A stretch of DNA of 39,969 nucleotides from DASSKK01 sp035690495 (GTDB taxonomy: Bacteria > Actinomycetota > Actinomycetes > Propionibacteriales > Nocardioidaceae), in assembly GCA_035690495.1 (NCBI GenBank), contig DASSKK010000022.1, forward strand, positions 1 through 39,969, given 5' to 3'. Below, one piece after another: positions 1-7,084 of the stretch. The stretch's first letter is position 1. Each line of letters starts with the position of its first letter. Under the pieces are notes generated by a model, which ran no database searches, was not told where the DNA came from, and was given only the letters and a program-made list of their open reading frames with translations. The position numbers and the translations under genes are program-made.

Positions 1-1
1 G

Positions 2-112
2 ATCCGCCTCATCACCCGGATCGCGTTCGGCTTCCGCTCACCCGAGGCCCTCATCGCCCTGGCCATGCTCAACCTCGGCGGCCACCGACCCGTACTCCCC
101 GGCCGGTCATGA
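2..112 (+). pseudogene. ISL3-type transposase, C-terminal end (cut by window edge)
   Basis: The frame from base 2 encodes 36 residues ending in TGA at 110-112. It contains GFRSPEALIALAMLNLGG followed by a proline/arginine-rich tail, which I recognise as the usual C-terminus of actinobacterial ISL3-family transposases. The rest of the gene lies left of the window, so whether the copy is intact cannot be judged. The next reading frame opens directly after this stop, suggesting that the insertion sequence sits against, or has truncated, an older gene. Confidence 0.65.
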
Positions 113-259
113 CCCACGGATCAGTCAGGAGAGCCCGAAAAATGGCGGTCCGTCGTCCCCGACCTGCCCCACGACCCGGCCGAGCTGGCCCGTGCCGTCA
201 CCGGGCTCTACCGGCGTCGTGTCAGCGACGCCGTCGACGCCTACGTCACCAGCCAGGTT

Positions 260-697
260 GTGGGCGCCCACCCTGACGCGGGAGTGCTCCGTGCCGAGGA
301 GGGCGCTGCCCGTGACCAGCATGAGGCCGTCGAGCAGGCACGTCGGCAGCTCGAGCAGGCGGTCTACGACGAGCTGAAGCCCTTCGGTCGCCTCGGTTAC
401 ACACGCCACCCGGAGGCCGCGCTCGCCCAGTGTGTCGACGAGCTGGCCACGGTCATCGACGAATTCGGCCGTCTCGAGCGCCACATCGACAAGCTCCACC
501 GCGAGCAGGCGATCCGCGCTCTCCCCACCGGCGCTCTCGACGCCGAACGACAGACATGGCAGACCCACCGGACCCAGCAGCAGGCGGCGGCGCGACATGA
601 GGCACAGAAGCGTCGTCAGCGCGGGCAGCAGCCGCACCGGAGGGAGCTGGCACCGACGTACACCTCGCCCGACCGCGGGCCCGGCATCGGACGCTGA
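260..697 (+). CDS. Helical accessory protein, probably the 3' part of a truncated gene
   Basis: From GTG 260 this encodes 145 residues, but the frame is open back to the transposase stop at 110-112. The upstream codons (PDLPHDPAELARAVTGLY and onwards) have the same character as the annotated part, so the true start was probably lost when the insertion sequence arrived. The protein is charged and predicted helical, with QARRQLEQAVYDEL near the front, and ends in a Gln/Arg-rich basic tail (residues about 95-135). It resembles C-terminal tails of plasmid mobilisation or relaxase proteins only in composition; no catalytic motif is present, so no function is assigned. Confidence 0.4.
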   Translation: MGAHPDAGVLRAEEGAARDQHEAVEQARRQLEQAVYDELKPFGRLGYTRHPEAALAQCVDELATVIDEFGRLERHIDKLHREQAIRALPTGALDAERQTWQTHRTQQQAAARHEAQKRRQRGQQPHRRELAPTYTSPDRGPGIGR

Positions 698-727
698 ACG
701 TGCCCAGGCGAAAGAAGGTGTCCAGCG

Positions 728-859
728 GTGTCCGATCCGACCACAGGGCGGTTGCTCTTGGAAGGTGTGGGCGGTCTGCCAACGACACCGACGGGCCCCG
801 CAGGACACCTGTTGCGAGAGACGAACGTGAGCCTGAAGGGAGATGCCAACGAGTCCTGA
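728..859 (+). CDS. Possible small protein (43 aa)
   Basis: GTG at 728 is preceded by AAGAAGG at about 712-718, a fair ribosome-binding site at slightly long spacing. The peptide begins VSDPTTGRLLLEGVGGLPTT and ends GDANES. It has no recognisable domain. It follows the preceding ORF by 30 bases in the same direction, so the two may be cotranscribed. It could equally be a chance frame in GC-rich DNA; the case rests on start context and unremarkable amino-acid composition. Confidence 0.3.
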   Translation: MSDPTTGRLLLEGVGGLPTTPTGPAGHLLRETNVSLKGDANES

Positions 860-903
860 ACGCGGCGCCGCGCGGAGCCTGGCGCAACGGGCAGGCTCAC
901 CAC

Positions 904-919
904 GGGCGAGATTTGGTGC
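904..919 (+). repeat. Copy 1 of a 16-base upstream motif
   Basis: GGGCGAGATTTGGTGC, followed by CCCC. A near copy (14 of 16 bases) lies at 1581-1596. Each copy is about 110-120 bases upstream of a small accessory ORF (starts 1029 and 1716), and each is followed downstream by CCACTCGnCG (965 and 1623). The pairing suggests a shared control element or a duplicated upstream region. Nothing else coding is visible between 860 and 1028. Confidence 0.4.
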
Positions 920-1028
920 CCCCGGCCGATCACGTTGGTGGAGGCAGCACACACCTACGAGTGTCCACTCGCCGCTCTTATAGCGGTTGAAGAAGCCAAT
1001 AACAATCATCCACCCTCAGGAGCACCAG

Positions 1029-1532
1029 ATGACCATCCACTCCAACCCTGACTCGGACGCGCTCGACCCCGAGGAGTACGTCCGACGCCTCCAGGCGGGC
1101 GAACAGATCCTCTTCCTAGAAGCAGCCTTCGCCCGCAAGACCGATGGCACTGTGCGCTACTGGTTGCCGACACCGCCGATACGGCGCGGCGGCAGTGGAT
1201 CAAGGTGTTTTGGCCAGGACCGCGCCGACCTCGGACCCGACCACGCCGCCAGACTCGCCGTCCAGCAAGCCAACGCGACGCCCCGGCGCCATAATCACCA
1301 CCCGCCGCTACCAGCCCCGGCCCCGCCCAGCAGCGCCCCGGGTGCCCCGGGCGCTGCCGCGGCCGGCCGAACCGTTGGAGCCGCACCAGCCCACCACATC
1401 CAGCGGTGCACCCGGAATCGGCTTCTGAACCTCTTCCGCAAGCCCTCCGGCGGAAAGTTGCTTGAACTTTTCCCCGGGCGGCAGCCACGGGCGGCGCCTG
1501 ACCTGCACAAACAGCCTCCCCGACCCGACTAG
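1029..1532 (+). CDS. Accessory protein, probably frameshifted
   Basis: ATG 1029 follows a good ribosome-binding site (AGGAG, about 1019-1023). The first ~45 residues (TIHSNPDSDALDPEEYVRRL and onwards) look like a real protein. After RYWLP, at about 1160, the frame becomes a run of Pro/Ala/Arg. Shifting by one base at that point gives a sensible continuation, VADTADTARRQWIKVFWPGP, whereas the annotated frame gives low-complexity sequence to 1532. I infer a one-base indel near 1160 and a broken gene of unknown function; the stretch after about 1230 may be untranslated filler. Confidence 0.4.
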   Translation: MTIHSNPDSDALDPEEYVRRLQAGEQILFLEAAFARKTDGTVRYWLPTPPIRRGGSGSRCFGQDRADLGPDHAARLAVQQANATPRRHNHHPPLPAPAPPSSAPGAPGAAAAGRTVGAAPAHHIQRCTRNRLLNLFRKPSGGKLLELFPGRQPRAAPDLHKQPPRPD

Positions 1533-1580
1533 ACCAGGGACCGGGCGAGCGGTGCTCGTCCCACCACGGGCGCCGCCCCC

Positions 1581-1596
1581 GGGCGCAATTTGGTGC
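1581..1596 (+). repeat. Copy 2 of a 16-base upstream motif
   Basis: GGGCGCAATTTGGTGC, 14 of 16 bases identical to 904-919. It lies about 120 bases before the excisionase start at 1716. Confidence 0.4.
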
Positions 1597-1715
1597 GCCT
1601 CGCGAGGACGATTGACAGGCGGCCACTCGACGCCGTCTGCAGGCCTTCGGGGAAGACACCGATCGAGACCTCGCCCAGCGCGCCGGCGCGGCCAACTACC
1701 CAAGGAGAAACACCG

Positions 1716-1949
1716 ATGAGCAACGCTCAACACGCCGAACAGCCCGACCTGCCCCACGCCCACGACGAACTGCTCACCCTCAAAGAAGTCGCCGACCTGC
1801 TCCGCGTCCCCGACGCCACCCTCCGCTACTGGCGCCATCTCGGCGCCGGACCCCGCAGCTTCCGCATCGGCCGCACCGTCCGCTACTGGCACACCGAAGT
1901 CGCCCTCTGGCTCGAAGAGCAGTCCCGTCGTTCCCAAGGCAAGCCGTGA
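1716..1949 (+). CDS. AlpA/excisionase-like winged HTH protein
   Basis: 77 residues. ATG 1716 was chosen over longer possibilities because AAGGAG at about 1702-1707 is correctly spaced. The core LTLKEVADLLRVPDATLRYW, then GPRSFRIGRTVRYW and a closing W-L-E-E, is the MerR-like HTH_17 fold of recombination directionality factors. Such proteins bind attachment DNA and steer the partner integrase toward excision. Here the partner directly downstream in the same direction is a broken integrase (1988-2268), so this gene is probably a leftover of an older element, or it may serve the intact integrase read from the opposite strand. Confidence 0.8.
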   Translation: MSNAQHAEQPDLPHAHDELLTLKEVADLLRVPDATLRYWRHLGAGPRSFRIGRTVRYWHTEVALWLEEQSRRSQGKP

Positions 1950-1987
1950 GCCTGGCCGGCCGTCGGCGGCAACAAGCAGGATGAGAC

Positions 1988-2268
1988 ATGGTCTGCGTCG
2001 AGAAGCGATGACCTCGCCGCGACGGCCGCATGTCATGGCGGGCGCACTACCGGACTCCGTCAGGGCAAGCAGCGCACCAAGACCTTCGACCGCAACGTCG
2101 ATGCCGAGCGGTACTTGGCGACGGTCGAATCGGACATGGCGTCCTTCGTCGATCCGGTGCTCGCGCTGGCCAAGGTGGGGGACTGCGCGACGGACTGCTC
2201 GACAACCAGACCCACCTCAAGCCATCGACGCAGGAGCGGTACGCCCGGACCTGTGCGAGAGCCCCGCG
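1988..2268 (+). pseudogene. Tyrosine integrase remnant, N-terminal part, at least two frameshifts
   Basis: Three short stretches in two reading frames assemble into a typical integrase N-terminus. MSWRAHYRTPSGQ starts at 2030 in one frame. KQRTKTFDRNVDAERYLATV follows in a second frame. LDNQTHLKPSTQERYARTC (about 2198-2256) is back in the first. These match the arm-binding and SAM-like core-binding domains of phage-type integrases. The catalytic domain is missing: the remnant ends where the stop codon of the oppositely oriented integrase (2271) begins. The start is uncertain; ATG 1988 (MVCVEKR) is the likely original one. Confidence 0.7.
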
Positions 2269-2270
2269 GG

Positions 2271-3548
2271 TCAGCCGTCCATGACGGCGTCGACACTCGG
2301 TCCGGACCCGCCGTGCTGTTTGCGGTCGAGCAACGTCGCGGCCTCGGCGGTGACGACCTTGCGTCCCATATAGACGTCCTGGGTGATCGACGGATGGGCG
2401 TGGCCCAGCTGATCGGCGATCTGACGCGCCGACAGACCGGCCTCGTCGAGTCGGGTGGCGACCGTCTTGCGGAAGACGTGCGAGGTCACCCACGAGAACG
2501 GTCCGGCGTCGCAACGCGCACGCTTTCCATCTGGCGAGTCGAACCAGCCGCGTCCCTGGCACTTCGGGCACCCGATGCCGTCAAGCACCTCGCGAATATC
2601 ACCCGCGGTGTTGGACGGGTCGCGCAGATGACCCAGCAGTGATCCGAACACGACGCCGCCAGGTGCCGGCCGTCGCGGCTCGTGCGAGCGACGTTCGATG
2701 ATCTTCGATGCGTACGGCGGAAGCGCCAGGCGGCGCCAGCCGGCCGCTGTCTTCGGCCAGGCCTGGATGGTCAGGCCCTTGCCCTTGATGCGAACGATCG
2801 TCGCGTTGATCTCGACGGTGTTGTGCACCAGGTCGAGCAGCGCCTCACCGTCGGTGTTCGTGCCGGACCGGACCGCGAGGGCTTCGCCGATGCGGACGCC
2901 GGTTGCGAGCATGAAGTCGACCAGGTCGGGGATGTCGAGCTCGACGGCGCGCTCGTGGGCGTGCAGCAGTCGCGTCATCGTGTCGACCTCGTCCTTGCTC
3001 AGCGCGTGGACCGCAGACTTGCGCGGAGTACGTATCGGCGCCGCTTCGCGCACCGGGTTCGCGCTGATGGCGCCGTGGCGGACGGCCAGTCGGAGCATCC
3101 CTGACAGCACTGACCGGGCCGTCTTCGCCGCTCCGGGGCCTGCCTGGGAGCTGATCTCCTTCAGCGCGCGGTCGACCGCGGGTGTCCCGACCTCCCTGAC
3201 CCGCAGCGCGCCGAGCGTCGGGACGATGTAGTTGTCCAGCGCGTAGAGGTAGGTCTGCCGGGTGCTGGCGCGCCGATCGGCGGGCAGTTCGGCCAGCCAG
3301 CGCCGGGCCAACACCTCGACACTCGCCGCGGCGGTGATGTCGGACTGGCCAGGGGTGATCCGATCACGCAGCGCGATCTTCAACGCGCGCTCGGCAGCGG
3401 CCTTCGACGGCCCGAACTTCGTCACCTGCCGGACCACGCCGTCCAGATCGCGAAAGTGCACCCTGGCCCGCACCCGTTGCGGCGGGCCGGGCTCGACGCT
3501 GAACCCGATCTTGCCGTGCGTCCCGACGGGAAGCGGTGGCCGTCCCAT
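2271..3548 (-). CDS. Tyrosine recombinase (phage-type integrase) with cysteine-rich insert
   Basis: 425 residues. It has an N-terminal SAM-like domain (about 70-165) and a catalytic domain carrying R219 (ATGVRIGEAL), H357/R360 (SHVFRKT), H383 (QLGHAH) and nucleophile Y393 (DVYMGRK), the full set for strand cleavage. Unusual is an insert before the H-x-x-R box with C327, C330 and C346 (CPKCQGRGW ... RARC), resembling half of a DnaJ-type CxxCxGxG zinc site. The gene starts 86 bases from the 3' end of tRNA-Lys, the expected position for an integrase that uses that tRNA as attB. It faces the dead integrase at 1988-2268 tail to tail. Confidence 0.92.
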   Translation of the reverse strand: MGRPPLPVGTHGKIGFSVEPGPPQRVRARVHFRDLDGVVRQVTKFGPSKAAAERALKIALRDRITPGQSDITAAASVEVLARRWLAELPADRRASTRQTYLYALDNYIVPTLGALRVREVGTPAVDRALKEISSQAGPGAAKTARSVLSGMLRLAVRHGAISANPVREAAPIRTPRKSAVHALSKDEVDTMTRLLHAHERAVELDIPDLVDFMLATGVRIGEALAVRSGTNTDGEALLDLVHNTVEINATIVRIKGKGLTIQAWPKTAAGWRRLALPPYASKIIERRSHEPRRPAPGGVVFGSLLGHLRDPSNTAGDIREVLDGIGCPKCQGRGWFDSPDGKRARCDAGPFSWVTSHVFRKTVATRLDEAGLSARQIADQLGHAHPSITQDVYMGRKVVTAEAATLLDRKQHGGSGPSVDAVMDG

Positions 3549-3633
3549 AGCGACAGCCTACCAAATAAGTTGTACGTAAATCGTATGTGAGTCACATGTG
3601 GAACATCGCGCAGTACCGCTGACCTGGGCTTTG
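3549..3633. promoter_or_regulatory. Integrase promoter and presumed attachment-site region
   Basis: This AT-richer gap between integrase and tRNA-Lys contains GTACGTAAATCGTATG and the palindromic CACATGTG. Position next to the 3' end of a tRNA and upstream of int suggests attachment and arm-binding sites. The opposite att copy (a repeat of the tRNA 3' end) is not seen elsewhere in the window, so it should lie beyond the left edge. Confidence 0.4.
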
Positions 3634-3706
<73 letters not shown>

Positions 3707-3767
3707 GTGCCGGAGAACTTTAGCAGCGCACTGGGGGCGACTCGAAATCGCGGCGACCATACGAACG

Positions 3768-3831
3768 GGCACTTGCGCGCCTGGTTCGCCTCTCAGGGGT
3801 GGAGGCTCTGCAGAGACTTCACGCAAGTGCC
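3768..3831. repeat. Long-loop inverted repeat between tRNA-Lys and sigK
   Basis: Perfect 10-bp arms GGCACTTGCG (3768-3777) and CGCAAGTGCC (3822-3831), with a nested palindrome CTCTGCAGAG at about 3806-3815. It lies in a 258-base gap without a gene, upstream of both tRNA-Lys (minus) and sigK (plus). It could be a regulator site or an RNA structure in the sigK leader; its function is unknown. Confidence 0.4.
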
Positions 3832-3964
3832 TGTCGCCGTGGCCATCCACGGAAACCCCCGGCAGGATGGACCAGACATTTCCGACCGTCGACCCATCCG
3901 GACCCCGATCTCGGGCGAACTACGGGCGGACTGCGACCAGACCAGTGGGATCAGGAGGAACGTG

Positions 3965-4546
3965 ATGGCGGGTGAGCCGGGACTTCGGCTCGTGCCCTCC
4001 GAGGGCGGAGCCGATCTCGACGAGCTCCTCGGCAAGGTTGCGCGCGGCGACGCGCAGGCGTTCGAGGCGGTGTACGACGAGGCGTCGGCCTCGGTCTACG
4101 GGCTGGCGCGGCGTGTCGTGCGCGATCCGGCGCGCGCCGAGGACGTCACCCAGGAGGTCTTCCTCGACGTGTGGAAGAAGGCCACACGTTTCGACGCGAC
4201 CCGCGGGCGGGCGAAGACGTGGATTCTCACCATCGCGCACCGTCGGGCCGTGGACGCCGTACGACGGAGCGAGGCGCAGCGCCGCCAGGACAGCCAAGCG
4301 GTGGCCGACGAGATCAGCCACGACGAGCCGGCCGACGCGATCGTGAACGCCGAGGAGGCCGGAGCGGTGCGCAACTGTCTGGGCACGCTGACCGACCTGC
4401 AGCTGGAGTCGGTGCGGCTGGCCTACTTCAACGGCTACACCTACAGCGAGGTGGCCACCCTGCTGGACAAACCGCTCCCGACCATCAAGACACGGATGCG
4501 AGACGGTCTGATCCGTCTACGGGACTGCTTGGAGGGCAACCGATGA
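3965..4546 (+). CDS. sigK: ECF RNA polymerase sigma factor, SigK-like
   Basis: 193 residues. ATG 3965 follows AGGAGG at 3953-3958; GTG 3962 is an in-frame alternative. Region 2 is seen in FEAVYDEASASVYGLARRVV and the DVTQEVFLDVWKKA motif, then TWILTIAHRRAVDAVRRSEA. Region 4 is seen as LQLESVRLAYFNGYTYSEVA followed by TIKTRMRDGLIRLRDCL. The two-domain size and the directly overlapping RskA-type anti-sigma gene (ATGA overlap at 4543-4546) identify the SigK group, which in mycobacteria is released when the membrane anti-sigma is proteolysed. The regulon here is unknown. Confidence 0.9.
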   Translation: MAGEPGLRLVPSEGGADLDELLGKVARGDAQAFEAVYDEASASVYGLARRVVRDPARAEDVTQEVFLDVWKKATRFDATRGRAKTWILTIAHRRAVDAVRRSEAQRRQDSQAVADEISHDEPADAIVNAEEAGAVRNCLGTLTDLQLESVRLAYFNGYTYSEVATLLDKPLPTIKTRMRDGLIRLRDCLEGNR

Positions 4547-5253
4547 ACACGGAGTTGCACACCCTCTCCGGCGCCTACGCGCTCGATGCGTTGGGCCAGG
4601 AGGAGGTCGAGGCGTTCCGGACCCACCTGGAGCAGTGCCAGGCGTGCCGCATCGAGGTCGCCGAGCTTCAGGCCACCGCGGCAGAGCTCGCAGCGAGCGA
4701 GACCGCGACGCCGCCGGCTGCACTGCGGGCGCGCGTGCTCGCTGCGGCGAGCCGGGAGCCGCAGCTGCCGCCCGAGGTTCGCTGGATCAGTACCGCGCGG
4801 GCGCGCCGCTGGATGCCGCGACTGCTCACCGCCGCAGCGGCTGTCGTGGTGATCGTTCTCGCCGCGGTGTTCGGGATCGGGCACCTGATCGGCGGCGAAC
4901 AGCCCACGATGTCCGCTGCCGCGAGCCGGGTGTTCCATGCCGGTGACGCGCAGACCAGCACGGCGCACACGTCGAACGGTGGTGTGGTCACCGTCGCCGT
5001 CTCCCGGCAGAATGGGAAGATGGCCGTCGAGACCGACCAGCTTCCCTCCTTGGGCAGTGCGCAGACCTACCAGCTCTGGACGGTTCGCGCTGGCACGGCC
5101 ACCTCGGCAGGGGTGGTCAGCGACCTGTCGTCCGGTGCGGCGATGCCGCTTCCGGCCGCCGGTACGACCGTCGCCATCACGATCGAGCCCGCCGGCGGGT
5201 CACGGCAGCCGACCACCCGGCCGATCGTGCTGATCCATCCACGGCAGATCTGA
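4543..5253 (+). CDS. rskA: Anti-sigma-K factor, RskA family
   Basis: 236 residues, with its start overlapping the sigK stop (ATGA), so the two are translationally coupled. The cytoplasmic N-terminus carries a ZAS-like H28-x3-C32-x2-C35 (THLEQCQAC). One membrane helix spans about 94-117 (LLTAAAAVVVIVLAAVF). The outer domain is of the RskA type (QTYQLWTVRAG, then AGGSRQPTTRPIVLI at the end). The family holds sigma-K at the membrane and is cleaved by regulated intramembrane proteolysis. Start, topology and partner all agree. Confidence 0.9.
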   Translation: MNTELHTLSGAYALDALGQEEVEAFRTHLEQCQACRIEVAELQATAAELAASETATPPAALRARVLAAASREPQLPPEVRWISTARARRWMPRLLTAAAAVVVIVLAAVFGIGHLIGGEQPTMSAAASRVFHAGDAQTSTAHTSNGGVVTVAVSRQNGKMAVETDQLPSLGSAQTYQLWTVRAGTATSAGVVSDLSSGAAMPLPAAGTTVAITIEPAGGSRQPTTRPIVLIHPRQI

Positions 5254-5260
5254 CCCCTCG

Positions 5261-5300
5261 AGCCGCCGGCCGCCGGAGTGTACGCCGACCTCCGGCGGCT
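5261..5300 (+). terminator. Hairpin downstream of sigK-rskA
   Basis: AGCCGCCGG (5261-5269) pairs with CCGGCGGCT (5292-5300): a perfect 9-bp stem 7 bases after the rskA stop. It lacks a U-tract, as many actinobacterial terminators do. Confidence 0.5.
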
Positions 5301-5327
5301 GGCTTGTGTCCGGTTTCCGCAGGCTTG

Positions 5328-5379
5328 CTCAACGGAGAACGAGGCGCAACTCAACGGAGAACGAGGCGCAACTCAACGG
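5328..5379. repeat. 22-base tandem repeat, 2.4 copies
   Basis: CTCAACGGAGAACGAGGCGCAA occurs at 5328-5349 and 5350-5371, followed by a partial CTCAACGG at 5372-5379. It fills the gap between the convergent rskA and oxidoreductase genes and ends 10 bases from the latter's stop codon. The two full copies are identical, suggesting a recent duplication. Confidence 0.85.
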
Positions 5380-5389
5380 TTTGGGGGGC

Positions 5390-6994
5390 TCAGTGTCGCT
5401 CGCGTGCCTCCAGGATCGCGTGCGCGGCGTTGTGACCGCCGATGCCGCTGACCGCGCCTCCGCGGCGCGCGCCCGAGCCGCACATCACGATGTTGTCCAC
5501 CTCGGTGGACACTCCCCACCGCTGCGCCGGCGTCTCGAGCCGTCCGCGCGAAGGGGCCCACGGCCAGGTCAGGTCGCCGTGGAAGATGTGCCCGCCGGGC
5601 ATCGCGAGTGCCTCGTCGACGTCCTGCGGCGCCTTCGCCTCCAGGCACGGCTGGCCGTGGGAGTCCAGTGCCAGCAGCGACTCGATCGGCTCCTCGAGGT
5701 GCTCGTTGATCGCGTCCAGGGCCCGGCCGACCGCGGCGTCGCGCTGGTCCTCCACGTTTCCCTCGAACAGCCGCGCGGGAGTGTGCACCCCGAAGTAGGT
5801 CAGCGTGTGCATGCCCTGCACCGCAAGCGGCCCGAGGATCGACGGGTCGGTCAACGAGTGGCAGTACAGCTCCCCGGGCTGCGGGTCCGGCAGCGCACCG
5901 TTCGCAGCCTGCCGGTAGGCAGTGTGCAGTGCGCTGTAGTCCTCACCGACGTGGAAGGTCCCGGCGAACGCCTCCTTGGCCGTCGCACCCGACTTCAGCG
6001 TGGGCAGCCGCTCCAGCAGCATGTTCACCTTCAGCTGCGATCCCTGGGGGCGTTCCCCCGGATCGGTGCCGAGCAGCACCTGCAGCACCCACGGTGCGAC
6101 GTTGGACAGCACCCAGTCGCAGCTCACCGACCGCCAGGTGCTGCCGTCGTGCCAGGTGACGACGGCGGTCGTGCCGTCGGACTCGATCCCGCTGACCCCG
6201 GCCTCGGTGACCAGGGTGGCTCCGGCGTTGCGCGCTGCGACGGCGAGTGCGTCCGTGACGGCGCCCATCCCGCCGACGGGCACCCGCCACTCACCGGTGC
6301 CGTTGCCGATCAGGTGGTAGAGGAAGCAGCGGTTCTGGATCATCCTCGGGTCGTTGAGATCTGCGAACGTGCCGATCAGCGCGTCGGTGGCGACCACCCC
6401 GCGCACGGTGTCGTCGCGGAACCGGTCCTCGATCACCTCACCGAGCGGGTTCTCCACCAGGTAGTCCCAGGTGACGGGGTCCAGCCGGTCCTGCAGCTCG
6501 CGCGCGGTCCGCAGCGGCTCGAGCAGCGTGGGCGCCACGGCCTCGGCGAACGCCGACACCTCGCCGTAGAAGGTGCGCCACGCGTCGTACTCCTCGTTCC
6601 CGCCGGTCAGCTTCCGGAACGACTCCGCCGTGCGCGAGCCCTCCTGGCGCTCCACGAACAGCCCGCCGGGGCGGCCGTCGCGGATCGTGGGGGTGTACGA
6701 CGCGACCGTCCGCGAGCGGAACTCGCAGTCCAGGCCCAGGTCGTCGACGATCTGGTCGGGCAGCAGGCTGACCAGGTAGGAGTAGCGGGACAGCCGGGCG
6801 GGCATGCCGGGGAAGGCGCGGGCGTTGACCGCCGCGCCACCGGTGTGCGGGAGCCGCTCGAGCACCAGGATCGACATGCCGGCCTTGGCCAGGTAGGTGG
6901 CCGCCACCAGGCCGTTGTGGCCGCCGCCGACGATCACGGCGTCGTACTTCTCCAGCAGGTTCTCCGAGCTCACGCACGGCACGCTACCGGTCAC
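5390..6994 (-). CDS. FAD-dependent oxidoreductase, PYROXD2 / phytoene-desaturase-like
   Basis: 534 residues. The Rossmann FAD motif VIVGGGHNGLVAATYLAKAG lies at about 20-39, followed by LVLERLPHTGGAA. The C-terminal flavin-binding segment is CGSGARRGGAVSGIGGHNAA. The combination GGGHNGLV...GGA and the length match the PYROXD2/COG1233 group, distant relatives of CrtI desaturases. No carotenoid genes are nearby, so a role in pigment synthesis is unlikely and the substrate is unknown. GTG 6994 follows GGGAAGG; a GTG 7 codons later (VSSEN) is another possible start. Confidence 0.85.
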   Translation of the reverse strand: MTGSVPCVSSENLLEKYDAVIVGGGHNGLVAATYLAKAGMSILVLERLPHTGGAAVNARAFPGMPARLSRYSYLVSLLPDQIVDDLGLDCEFRSRTVASYTPTIRDGRPGGLFVERQEGSRTAESFRKLTGGNEEYDAWRTFYGEVSAFAEAVAPTLLEPLRTARELQDRLDPVTWDYLVENPLGEVIEDRFRDDTVRGVVATDALIGTFADLNDPRMIQNRCFLYHLIGNGTGEWRVPVGGMGAVTDALAVAARNAGATLVTEAGVSGIESDGTTAVVTWHDGSTWRSVSCDWVLSNVAPWVLQVLLGTDPGERPQGSQLKVNMLLERLPTLKSGATAKEAFAGTFHVGEDYSALHTAYRQAANGALPDPQPGELYCHSLTDPSILGPLAVQGMHTLTYFGVHTPARLFEGNVEDQRDAAVGRALDAINEHLEEPIESLLALDSHGQPCLEAKAPQDVDEALAMPGGHIFHGDLTWPWAPSRGRLETPAQRWGVSTEVDNIVMCGSGARRGGAVSGIGGHNAAHAILEARERH

Positions 6995-7084
6995 GGCGCC
7001 TTCCCGGCGGCATGACTGGTGGAATATTTAGATTTCAACTACCGTTGGGGTGGGTGCTGGCGCAAGAAGACCCAGGAGGTTCCG

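Noticed and set aside
5328..5379. Tandem repeat considered as CRISPR
   Set aside because: The copies are contiguous with no spacers, and no cas genes are present.
5306..7015. Long plus-strand frame antiparallel to the oxidoreductase gene
   Set aside because: It is the mirror of strong codon bias in the real minus-strand gene; its product is His/Gly/Arg/Val-rich with no fold-like features.
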